64,000 nt of DNA from NCBI GenBank assembly GCA_947172415.1, contig OX359199.1:7145884-7209883 (forward strand). Reading direction: 5' to 3'. This document shows, one piece after another, positions 1 to 11,425 of this stretch (position 1 is its first letter; every line of letters starts with the position of its first letter). The stretch is from Chondrosia reniformis (lineage: Eukaryota; Porifera; Demospongiae; Chondrillida; Chondrillidae). A program made the position numbers and the translations under genes. Under the pieces are notes generated by a model that ran no database searches, was not told where the DNA came from, and saw nothing but the letters and a program-made list of their open reading frames with translations.

Positions 1-1977
1 GTACTTGGGTTTCAGCTAACAGAGCTGCACGCACTCAATGAAGCTTCTTCAGATGCAAAGAATGATATTTGTAAGGAGTTATCCATGTTGTTCTAAATGT
101 ATGAAGGTTACTAAAATTCATTATATTTGCTTCGTTAGCGGATGAGAGTGTTTGAAATAGTAACTTTTTCTTCTTCTCTAGTGTCTGTAGATAAGATTAC
201 AAGGAAAAGTTTGGCAGTAACTGGTGCCCAGCCTCGTATAATCAGCCTCTCCAGTGATGAAACTCTACTTCTGGTGCTCCTCAAAGACTCGACAAGTGAA
301 AAATCACAGTTACTCTCTTACGAACTGGATCACTTCTTTAGTGTTAGTTGACCTCTACTCTCTCACCGGCATCTTATGTGTCAAGCTAGACCTGGTTCTT
401 CCTCCATACAGGATGCGGCTCCACAGTTGAGCTCAAAGGTGTCATTGTCTTATTCAGCTTGTGAGTGCCTTGGGATTCGTTACAAACAAAAATAATAGGA
501 TGAAAATGATTACATTATACTTTATATCTACTTGGTTTTCTGACTGACTTTAAAGGATCATTATAAGCAGTTCAGCATGAATTGCATTTTATCATTTGTA
601 GCATATAGAGTGAGTGACATAAGGTGGAACCCTTCCACAGACAGCAAGCTGTTGGCGATCCTCTCCAGTAGTGGTGCACTACATCTGTTTGACTATCCAA
701 AAAGTGGACTGAAGCAGGTGGCTCAAGTAAAGGGAATACAAGCTACTGCCAGTGAGTGCCTGGTGTTGTGCAATATTGTCATGGCAACAGTTCACAAGCT
801 GTAATAATCTCTGTCAACCAATCATGACCTTCAGTCTCCCTTGCAGGGGTAACCAGTACACATTTACAGATGCAATTGTTAATCATAATACAGAAATCAG
901 TAGATTCTCTATATACGTACAATCCTGACTGTAGTTATCTCAGTTCTCAAATGGAAAAAATATTAATAATTATATATACCAAATTTTCAACCTAATTTCA
1001 TATATTCATAGCTTGGTAACTAGCTATTATATATGATATTTATGTATTATATGTATGCATGTATTTATGTATAAAATATCTCTGACTAGTATCTTGGAGT
1101 CCAAAAGGTAAACAGTTAGCTGTTGGATGTAAGAATGGAAGTGTGGCCCAGCTTGACTTGGTAAGAGATGCAGACCTTGTTATTGTTGCTTTCCTCAACC
1201 AATCAACAGAGCTGTATGATCACGACCTACTATTGCATGTGTGGTGTATGTTATAATGAAATTCATTGGTTGTTATAATGAAATTCATTGGTTCCTTCTC
1301 TGTAGACGCTACAGGAGAAGAAGAGACACAAGGTCCCAGCAGAACTTGCTTCACAGCAGACTAATTTAGAAGGTACGTATGTATATAAGTTGCTCTTAGA
1401 TGCACACCTTCAATTCAGTTGCACTGGTGGAAATAAAACCACAATTTAATAAAATTAATTTTTCAGTATTACGTACATGAACTCCCCAGCACAGGAATAA
1501 CATTTGCATGTGAAATGGAATAGTTTTATTCACTAAATTAATATTATGTTTTTAATGTTTTATATACTGTACATGTACAAGATGACACGCATGCTGGAGC
1601 TAGTGTGTATCTGACGTGTATCTGTCTCTTTGCAGTCCTAGCACTGAACTGGATCTCTACCTACACTCTTCTGGTTGTGTATCGTGATGCAAACAGCATC
1701 GATCCAATCATTGCTATTGTGAATGTTCCTTCTGTGAGTGACCAGCTGTTTCATGTAACTATGATAGATAATCCAGCTATGTACTTTTATCATCTAGAAA
1801 ACGTCCCAAGAGAGTTTGGTTAATTTTGGAGATATCTTCTACGGCACCGGAAATGCCTGTTCCTGCTTCTACTTTAGTTTTCTTCAGCCGTGGAACATCA
1901 TGATAATGGCTTCAGCAAATGGAATGGAATTGGCCACGTTGTCACAAGTCAAAGCCAATGAAGTGAGTACGCACATG

Positions 1978-2036
<59 letters not shown>

Positions 2037-2117
2037 CTCCTCCTCTGAAGTCCTTGTCCATGACTGGACGTTGAGCGAGATCTTTGGTATTTAATCATCT
2101 GTAGTCAAGGAGCTGGC

Positions 2118-2201
<84 letters not shown>

Positions 2202-5200
2202 ACACTGACACTGACACTGACACTCTTTCCCTAAAGACTAGAAATACTTATTATTTGGTACTTGGAAGACTGTTTATAAACATGTCTATTGATGCTAATA
2301 GAAGCTGTGGCAGATCTGGACGCAGGAGGATTCGGGCAGAGCTGAGTCCCCCCTCTCTGCTAACTCTGAGGACACCTTCCCCCGGGGTCTGGCTCTAGAT
2401 CGTACGTGCATGAAGGGGATTACCATTGGCAAGGAAGGTTAGCTTAGCTTATCTGTTGCTTAGCAACATCTCACCTCTTTATGTGCTTAAATTGTCCAAT
2501 ACCTGATTCTGCAGCTGTTACGTATGATAGACTAGTGATATATGTTAGCTATGAAGTTACAGGAAAATGAGGACAGTGAATTCTTGTATGTGATAAACCT
2601 CTGCTGTAATGTTCCCCTTAGATGAAGCCCGGACCCTCCCCCCAGCTCCCATCATCATGATGTACACCGATCATGGGGTACTCTGTCCTTTCATGATCGT
2701 GAACACCACACATCCATCTCCTCCTGATGGATCTGCATTTGTGAGAGCTCCGGAAAAGTTGAAGAACAGATCCTCTGCAACACTGGATGGGTTGATGCAA
2801 GGCTCCTCGTTATCGCCAAGCAGTCTCTTCTCCAGCACCCCTGTATCAATGTCTGATACCAGACCGCATGCTGGCAACTCCACCAGTGAAGGTAGTAGCT
2901 TTTTAACTGGTACTACTTCACTAGCAGTGTCTGGGCCCAAATCATCTGCTCTCCCGTCCACTTTGACAACAGGTACTGCTTTCAGTCCACTACAAGGGAC
3001 AAAGCTTTTTACATCAACACCAAAGTTTCAATCCACCGGTGTACCTCAATCCACCGGTATACCCCAATCAACCGGTATACTCCAATCCACCGGTGTACCC
3101 CAATCCACCGGTATACTCCAATCTACCGGTGTACCCCAATCCACCAGTATACTCCAATCTACCGGTATATTCCAATCCACCGGTATACCCCAATCCATCG
3201 GTATACCCCAATCCACCGGTGTACCCCAATCCACCGGTATACCCCAATCCACCGGTATACCCCAATCCACCGGTATACCCCAATCCACCGGTATACCCCA
3301 ATCCACCGGTGTTGGGTTATTGAGTCAGGTATCTTCAAAAGGGATTATTCCAAGCAGCCAGCAAACCTCACGACCACTAGAGAGTATCTTTTCATCTGTG
3401 CAATCTGAAAGCAAGCCTTCTCCGTCCACTAATCCTTCCCAAAGTGGCTATCATTCTCCGGCTCCTCTGGTACCCTCCTCAACACAGCCAGCCACGCCTA
3501 CTTCCACCATCACTCCTCAGGTCGTTGCAAAAGTGTCCTCTTCAGGTCCTCCTATACAAGCTCCGAAGTCTCAGAAGTCTACACTTAGCAAAGAGACTTT
3601 AACGGCTTTGTACAACAAGGAGATAGAGAAAGAGGTGGACCGATTTGTAGACTCTCTTGAGGATCTAAAGGAACACATGAGATCGTTGACTGATAGTAAA
3701 GACAGTCTTATTGGCAGTCAAGAAGATAGATATCAATTAGGACAGAATATTAAGGATGCTGAAGAGACAGTTACTGATTTGAAAGAAATCTTGAAAGTAA
3801 TTTAGCCACCCATCCACATGTCCACCCATCCATCTACCCACCCATCCACATGTCCACCCATCCATCTACCCACTCATCCACATGTCCACCCACCCATCCA
3901 CCCACCCATCTACCCATCCACCCATCTACTCTACTAATCCACCCATCCACTCACCCACTCATCCACCCATCCACACATCCACCCATCCACTCACCCACTC
4001 ATCCACCCATCCACACATCCACCCATTCACATGTCCACCCATCCACATGTCCACCCATTCACATGTCCACCCATTCACATGTCCATCCATCTACCCATCC
4101 ACCCATCTACTCTACTAATCCACCCATCCACTCACCCACTCATCCACCCATCCACACATCCACCCATCCACTCACCCACTCATCCACCCATCCACACATC
4201 CACCCATTCACATGTCCACCCATCCACACATCCACCCATTCACATGTCCACCCATCCACATGTCCACCCATTCACATGTCCACCCATTCACATGTCCATC
4301 CATCCACTCATCCACCCATCCACACATCCACCCATCCGGGTATGTTTGTATCTCTCAATGCAGAAAGTAATCATTCAAACCTCTGATTCTAAGAAGCAGT
4401 TGCTGCAGAGCTACGCCTACTCTGAGGACTGTCAAAGCATGTTGAGGATTCTAAAGAACCCTCAACTAACACAGTATAACAAGAAGCGTCCACTAGACCC
4501 GACCTTAAGGGAGAAGGAACAGTCCTTGGTAGCCATGTTTGCAAAGCTAAATATTACCATTTAGTGAGTGTGTTTGGTAGTACTTTGACCTTTATGGGAT
4601 GTGATACACTTTCCTTACCTCATATGTTTAGTGAAATTGAGTCACACTTGGAAGATGTGATGAACAGAGAAGCAGGCACCCACTACAGGCAAGGAAGATT
4701 CAGCAAAATTGCAGTACCTTCAACACAAATGCTTTACAACACATTAGCAGCACATGAACAAATTGTTAAAATACAGGTTAATATTCCCCTCCATTAATTC
4801 TCAGTATATTACCTAGTAAATCTCAGTATATTTCCCAATGTGTGTGTGTCTACATAGGAAAGGAAGTTAGAAGGTCTACAGCAGAAGATGGAAAAGTTGA
4901 ATCTTCTAACTAAACACCAATCTGACATAGCAAGAAGTAGAACTGTCCAACCCATCCAGAGGTGAGGCCAGAAGGTGGTGTTTGTCATTGTTCCTGAGCT
5001 TGGATGGGATGGTAGGAACCATTCACCTCTCTTCTGTATTAACTCTTACCTTCTGTAAAATGGGTACTACAGGCTTATCACCTTGAAACCACAAGTAGTT
5101 TGTTTAAATTGAAGGAACAAAAGTTTTACACAAGTAGAGATACATACTTTGTCAAATTAATGTGGGTATGGCTAATGCATTTTTCTGAAAACCTGTTTAT

Positions 5201-8200
5201 GAAGTCTGCATGCTTTTTATACTTAATACCAAAAATCTTCATCTGACTCTCTCTGTTCCCACAGATTTGTCAAGCCAAACCAACAGCTAATGGAAGGAAA
5301 GGTACCATTTGAAGAATCACGAGTATGTGGAAAGCCGTTACGTGATTGCAGAGTTCAAGAGCTAGCTGATTTCTTGCTGAAAATTAAAATCACACCGGTA
5401 GTAACATCTCCTGTTAAGACTGTTAGACCTGACCCACTTATCCTCTCCGAAATTTTAGCAAAGGCCGAGAGTGAGACGTCCAAGGTCCAAGAGGCCAAGG
5501 ACACTACCGAACTACCGCCAGCGAAGCCAAAGGAAAGTCAAATAGTGGATTGGCGTCCTACATCTGAGGATATAACAAAGACCAATGAGATTCTTAAAAC
5601 AAGAACAGAGGATGAAACAAAGGTTACTGCAAGTTCCACCTTCCAAACTGCCACTATGCCAGCAGCAGCATTTTCCGACAGTCCTGGACCCCTCCCACAA
5701 GCTGTTCCCTATATAGCTCACACATCCCATGGGCCCCTCCCACCAGCTGTTCCCTATACAGCTCTCACATCCCATGGGCCCCTCCCACCAGCTGTTCCCT
5801 ATACAGCTCTCACATCCCATGGGCCCCTCCCACCAGCTGTTCCCAATACAGCTCACACATCCCATGGGCCCCTCCCACCAGCTGTTCCCTATACAGCTCT
5901 CACATCCCATGGGCCCCTCCCACCAGCTGTTCCCTATACAGCTCTCACATCCCATGGGCCCCTCCCACCAGCTGTTCCCTATACAGCTCTCACATCCCAT
6001 GGGCCCCTCCCACCAGCTGTTCCCTATACAGCTCACACATCCCATGGGCCCCTCCCACCAGCTGTTCCCTATACAGCTCTCACATCCCATGGGCCCCTCC
6101 CACCAGCTGTTCCCTATACAGCTCTCACATCCCATGGGCCCCTCCCACCAGCTGTTCCCTATACAGCTCACACATCCCATGGGCCCCTCCCACCAGCTGT
6201 CCCCTTTACAGCTCACACATCCCATGGGCCCCTCCCACCAGCTGTTCCCTATACAGCTCTCACATCCCATGGGCCCCTCCCACCAGCTGTTCCCCATACA
6301 GCTCTCACATCCCATGGGCCCCTCCCACAAGCTGTCCCCTATACAGCCTACACTTCCCATGGGCCCCTCCCACAAACCTATGTAGCAAACATGTCCACAA
6401 TACAATATCATCCAAGTAAGCTCCAGGAAGCACAAACACCAACCCAGGGGATATCTGGACCAACCCAGGGGATATCTGGACCAACCCAGGGGATATCTGT
6501 AACAACCCAGGGGATATCTGGACCAACCCAGGGGATATCTGGACCAACTCAAGGGATATCTGGACCAACCCAGGGGATATCTGGACCAACCAAGGGGATA
6601 TCTGGACCAACTCAAGGGATTCCAAAGTCTGAACAGAATGGAGCAATGCAAACCACTTTTTTTAGTACAGAGAAGGAAAACTCTTTATCACCTCCTGTAA
6701 CAGCACAAGAAGCAATACACAATATATTTATTGGGTCCACAGGAGTGCCATCCACCGCTGGCACAGGAGTGTTTTCCACCGCTGGCACAGGAGTGTTTTC
6801 CACCGCTGGCACAAGAGTGTTTTCCACCGCTGGCACAGGAGTGTTTTCCACCGCTGGCACAGGAGTGTTTTCCACTACTGGCACAGGAGTGTTGTCCACT
6901 GCTGGCACAGGAGTGTTGTCCACCGCTGGCACAGGAGTGTTTTCCACCACTGGTACAGGAGTGTTGTCCACCGCTGGCACAGGAGTGTTGTCCACCGCTG
7001 GTACAGGAGTGTTGTCCACCGCTGGCACAGGAGTGTTTTCCATCGCTGGTACAGGAGTGTTGTCCACCGCTGGCACAGGAGTGTTTTCCATCGCTGGTAC
7101 AGGAGTGTTTTCCACCGCTGGCACAGGAATGCCGTCCACCGCTGGTACAGGAGTGTTTTCCACCGCTGGCACAAGAGTGTTTCCCACCGCTGGTACAGGA
7201 GTGTTTTCCACTGCTGGTACAGGAGTGTTGTCCACCGCTGGCACAGGAGTGTTTTCCACCGCTGGTACAGGCACTCCTGGAGCAATGCAAACCCCTTTTT
7301 TTAGTACAGAGAAGGAAAACTCATTATTACATCCTGTAACAGCACAAGAAGCAATACGCAATATATTTGGGTCCACAGGAGTGCCGTCCACCGCTGGTAC
7401 AGGAGTGCCGTCCACCGCTGGTACAGGAATGCCGTCCACTGCTGGCACAGGCACTCCTGGAGCAATGCAAACCCCTTTTTTTAGTACAGAGAAGGAAAAC
7501 TCATTATTACCTCCTGTAACAGCACAAGAAGCAATACGCAATATATTTGGGTCCACAGGAGTGCCGTCCACCGCTGGTACAGGAGTGCCGTCCACCGCTG
7601 GTACAGGAGTGCAGTCCACTGCTGGTACAGGAGTGCCATCCACCGCTGGTACAGGAGTGCCGTCCACCGCTGGCACAGGCACTCCTGGAGCAATGCAAAC
7701 CCCTTTTTTTAGTATAGAGAAGGAAAACTCATTATTACCTCCTGTAACAGCACAAGAAGCAATACGCAATATATTTGGGTCCACAGGAGTGCCGTCCACC
7801 GCTGGTACAGGAGTGCCATCCACCGCTGGCACAGGAGTGCCATCCACCTCTAATACCCTAGCATCCAAGGCAGATCTTACAAGACAGAGCGCCCTCTTAG
7901 AAGAAACATATGATAAATATACTACGTTGCCATCACTGATGAGCCCTGTGACAGTTCCAACTACCTCTAATTTGCAGCCTCAGCTAAGAAACGAGAAAGA
8001 TATGTCTAGTTTAACTCAGAAATCTCAGATTGCGGATGACAAAGTACTTTTATCTGGAAGTGTCACATGTAGCACAGCTGAGGTGTCCAGTTCAGGGCCA
8101 CTTGGAACAGTACCAGGAGCAGGGACTAAAGACACTAAATCCCCTTCGAGCTCAACCTTACCACCTCCATCAGTCACTCTAACTGCTCCAGAGAAAGGTC

Positions 8201-10010
8201 CTGCCCTGTTATCTGGGCAACATTTTAGTGCATCAATTGACACTCCACATCATAAAGTCAACACAAAGCAGACATCTGCAGACGTTAAGGGAATGCATCG
8301 CTCTTCAAGTGTTCCTTCATCACCTCCAGTTGTCGTCAAGACAGCAGACCTCAGGGCTACATTTGGTTCACAAAAGCAGTCAAATTCTGGTAGCTCCAGC
8401 CCTCAGCCTCTCTTTTCTGGTGCCATTTTAAGAAGAGATCAAGATTCGCCCTTTGAATTGGCTTTGAAGAATCAGAACCCGACTACCACTCTAACATCCA
8501 ACCCCATCCAGTTTACAAGTGTGAAAGGCACAGATGTTTTCTCTTCAATCAAATCGTCTGAGATTACTGACGGAGGAGAAGAAGGCAAAGAACAAACTAC
8601 TAACCCTAAGTCTATCCAATATGGTAAGCAAGATGGAGATGATGGTGTAGAGGGGAGTAAAGGGGCTGTACCTCAAGTTGATGGTGAAACTTTGAGTTGT
8701 GATGAAGAGACGGGATCTGAGTCAGAAAGGATAGGGGACGAACAAGATATCAATTCCATAGGGAGCAGCTTAACTTGTTTAACTGGAAGAGAAACACTTT
8801 TATCTGGAGTGAGCTCATCCGCTGATCCACCAAAGAGCAGAAGTACCTTGATGTCCGGCACACAGTCTTCTGGTCAAACCTACAACAGTTCCACAAGTGA
8901 GTATTTAATTACATGGGGGCTCATTTCAGGTTCTCAGGGGTTGGCCAGTTTTTGTTTGAGTTCTGTTTAGTGTTACTTTTCAGTTGTGTTTGTGTTGTTA
9001 TTGTTAAAATATTGTTTTTATTAGATTTTGTTCAGCAAGGACTGCTAAACCCAACAGCTGGATTTAGTATTACTACTGGAGGTCCATTTAGCATACCTAC
9101 AACAGGAGGTGTCTTTTCTAAGGCTACCACAGAAAGTCAATTTAACATTCCTACAACAGGAAGTGTCTTTACTAGTGCTACCATTGGAAATCCATTTAGT
9201 AGTACAACAGGAAGTGTCTTTACTAGTGCTACCATTGGAAATCCATTTAGTAGTACAACAGGAAGTGTCTTTACTAGTGCTACCATTGGAAATCCATTTA
9301 GTAGTACAACAGGAAGTGTCTTTACTAGTGCTACCATTGGAAATCAATTTGGTGGCAATTTTGGAGGGACAAGTATGGGAATAGGGACTAACTGGGGAAC
9401 AGGAAGTCCTCTTTCCACTCATTTTAGGGGTCTTGGAACTGGTCTTGGAACCGGTCCTGGAGCCGGTCTTGGAACAGGTCTTGGAACAGGTCTTGGAACC
9501 GGTCTTGGAACAGGTCTTGGAACCGGTCCTGGAGCTGGTCCTGGAACCGGTCTTGGAATAGGTCTTGGATCTGGTCCTGGAACCAATTTTGTTTCCCTTG
9601 CCAGCAGTACCCCAAGATTAAGCAACCCAGTGCAACAAAGGTATAGAACTCACTAGTAAATTATGGTATAGTCCATGCATGTCAACATATAATACAATCT
9701 CTACCCAGCACATTGTTAACTGAGATTTTGCTAATGATGCCCTTTTTAGTCACCCACAGCAAGTACCTGAAGGTGGAGGATTTGCTAAATATTCCTCTAA
9801 TGATCTTTTAAAGAATTTAGCACAACAATCGGTAGGAACTAATCAAGGATTACAGTTTTCATGGTTAGATAGGTAAGTATACATTAGCGAAGATTGTCTA
9901 TATTCAACTAGTAGGGTTTAAAATGTTACTTTGAAATGTTATGTTATCACTGCAGCAAGCCGCAGTCGGGGTCCACTTATAGTGGTTCATCCTTCAGTAG
10001 TTACAGATGA
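1..10010 (+). CDS. NUP214: Nucleoporin NUP214 (5' partial), multi-exon
   Basis: Cytoplasmic-face FG nucleoporin acting in mRNA export. The window opens inside the N-terminal beta-propeller. Exons at about 600-750, 1092-1160, 1306-1372, 1635-1735, 1800-1960 and 2310-2440 give propeller peptides typical of NUP214, for example [14 protein letters not shown] and [11 protein letters not shown]. The exon from about 2620 carries the diagnostic [20 protein letters not shown] stretch. Exons at about 3560-3800, 4370-4560, 4640-4775 and 4859-4962 form the central coiled coil ([21 protein letters not shown]). A 3.6-kb exon (5265-8896) and the exon from about 9025 form the C-terminal region, which ends at a TGA at 10008-10010 after two small exons. 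FG dipeptides are few for a NUP214; low-complexity tandem repeats fill most of the tail. The first propeller blades and the start codon lie outside the window. Family assignment is firm; individual small exon borders are approximate. Confidence 0.93.
1980..2034. repeat. (CA)n microsatellite
   Basis: An almost perfect AC dinucleotide tract directly after an exon donor (GTGAGT at about 1963) in a NUP214 intron. Confidence 0.95.
2119..2220. repeat. (CA)n microsatellite plus short GACACT run
   Basis: A second CA tract of about 80 bp in the same NUP214 intron, followed by four GACACT-type hexamers. Confidence 0.95.
3023..3311 (+). repeat. 18-bp coding minisatellite in NUP214 (PQSTGI/V)
   Basis: About 16 tandem copies of CCCCAATCCACCGGTATA-type units, encoding the hexapeptide PQSTGI or PQSTGV in frame. 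Copies differ mostly at single bases, with a few L, S, F or I substitutions. The array lies between the end of the beta-propeller and the coiled coil. Confidence 0.95.
3806..4345. repeat. Intronic CCATCCAC/CCACCCAT array
   Basis: Degenerate CCAYCCAY and CACATGTCCACC units organised in longer duplicated blocks; the block containing TCTACTCTACTAATCC occurs twice, about 200 bp apart. It fills a NUP214 intron between the coiled-coil exons. Long open frames through it on the plus strand are a by-product of a stop-poor repeat and are not coding. Confidence 0.9.
5670..6378 (+). repeat. 45-bp coding minisatellite in NUP214
   Basis: About 16 tandem 45-bp units encode a 15-residue repeat of the type [15 protein letters not shown]. 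Variation is mainly T-A-L against T-A-H. The last units drift (PLPQ, YTAYTS, PLPQT), so the 3' edge is older or less homogenised. Confidence 0.95.
6436..6620 (+). repeat. 21-bp coding minisatellite in NUP214 (GPTQGIS)
   Basis: About nine copies of a 21-bp unit encoding GPTQGIS, with rare V-T or K substitutions. It directly follows the 45-bp array in the same exon. Confidence 0.93.
6739..7850 (+). repeat. 24-bp minisatellite within a higher-order repeat, NUP214
   Basis: The inner unit is 24 bp, encoding [16 protein letters not shown] or TGVPSTAG. It is interrupted by a longer block ([16 protein letters not shown] followed by [15 protein letters not shown]) that occurs four times, starting near 6640, 7280, 7460 and 7690. 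Inner-repeat number differs between blocks: more than 20 in the first, three to five in the others. Confidence 0.93.
9149..9345 (+). repeat. 51-bp coding repeat in NUP214
   Basis: Four nearly identical 51-bp units encode [17 protein letters not shown]. This is the part most like a classic FG/FxFG nucleoporin tail, although the motif is NPF/SVF rather than FG. The last copy changes to NQFGGNFGG and so carries true FG dipeptides. Confidence 0.92.
9424..9585 (+). repeat. 12-bp coding repeat in NUP214 (GTGL/GTGP)
   Basis: About 13 copies of GGTCTTGGAACC-type 12-bp units encode Gly-Thr-Gly-Leu/Pro. Confidence 0.93.
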
Positions 10011-11425
10011 GATACACAAGTATCAGAGTGCAACTTTTACACAAACTTGTCAGCCATTTTGTTTAGTTAAACCCTCTACCCTTTTATTGTTTAGTTTGAT
10101 TGTAATGAACCATGTCCTGATAAGAGAAACATGAAAGCGATATACTTAATGTGTACATAATTAATGAATTGAAGTGGAGTGACATCATCTTACATGAAAG
10201 ACAAGTTCATGTTGCTACATACCATCAAATGAGTACAGCTGCAGTTGGTGCAGGTGTTACACATTTTTACAGTAATCTGAAAACTTGATGAATGTGTGGG
10301 TGAAAATGGGAACTCAATTTTCTTTCATTTAAAACACTTGTGGTTTTGACCAATTTAATTGATTTTACTACTGATAAAATAACAGTATACATATATTTTG
10401 ACCATTATTAGTGATGTCATACTAATGCTGTTGTGAGGCTGGGGTCAGTGGGCAGTCTACCAGACTGACTTGTCACTTAAAACTAGACAATGAATGTCAT
10501 TTATTTATACAAGTCTAATGTAATACAATTATGACTGTGCACACTTCCATATTCACACTATAAATAGGTCTAATATGTATATTCATATATCAGATTGTCA
10601 TAGTAACACTGCCATGGGATATACATAATTATACTTATGCCTATATACTTTTATTGTCATAAAATATTGCTAAGAATTCAAAAAATAGGCTATGGTCATT
10701 GAGTCATGTTCTCATTTCTCTAAGGAGCAAGCATGTATCATTGTAGCATTACTGAGACATCATTTTGTGCCATAAGATAGGTACTACTTTACTGTTAGTG
10801 AAATATTATGGCCCTATGGGTACATAGCCTGAGGGCTTTAATTATTCACATCCTGCTACATACATGAATATACTGTGTTATCCACTCACCTACATGTCCA
10901 TTGGTTAGTTGGGGGTAAATGCATATTGATAGATGAATGGAAGGATTAATAAAATGGGTAGATGGATGAATGGATGTGCTTTTAGTGTATCTATGCAGTG
11001 GCGGTAATAGGTAAATAGGAAACTGCACACATAATCAGAATGTATCACTTTTCCTAACCTAAACCCTAGAACTGCTGGCCAGCCAATGAAGTAGTTAGAC
11101 TTCAAACAAGACTGGGGCAATATGTATAACAGTTACACAATGCAGAGACAACTGTATAATATACATTAAGCTGAAGATGACGCATGGTATATATACAATG
11201 GGTTTACCTTAATCAAATTTGGTGGGAGGGGCGTTAAAGTATTTGCTTCTGAATACGGTTGGGCAGGAACGTGTTACACTTACGCAGTTAGCGAGTAAGC
11301 TTTAGACCAGTCGCAATCATAATGAGTTTCTTTTTAAGTTAGATAAAAAAAGTACCACCGTTTGAGAGCTAGACTTCTTACAGAAAGAGACTACTTAACG
11401 GAACGACAAACGAAAGACAGGACTC
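10011..11425. other. Intergenic, NUP214 3' side and upstream of the FREM-like gene
   Basis: AT-rich sequence with stops in all frames. A short degenerate ATCCATTCATCC stretch lies at about 10925-10975. I see no gene, tRNA or conserved element. The last 150 bp before 11426 probably hold the 5' UTR and promoter of the next gene, but no TATA box stands out. Confidence 0.6.

Noticed and set aside
3850..4564. Long His/Pro/Thr/Ser frames after the NUP214 coiled-coil exon
   Set aside because: They run through an intronic CCATCCAC array. Splicing from about 3797 to about 4370 restores the conserved NUP214 sequence.
6612..7868. 418-codon minus-strand frame opposite the NUP214 repeats
   Set aside because: A repeat shadow with no stop codons because the unit is a multiple of 3; no domain and no splice context.
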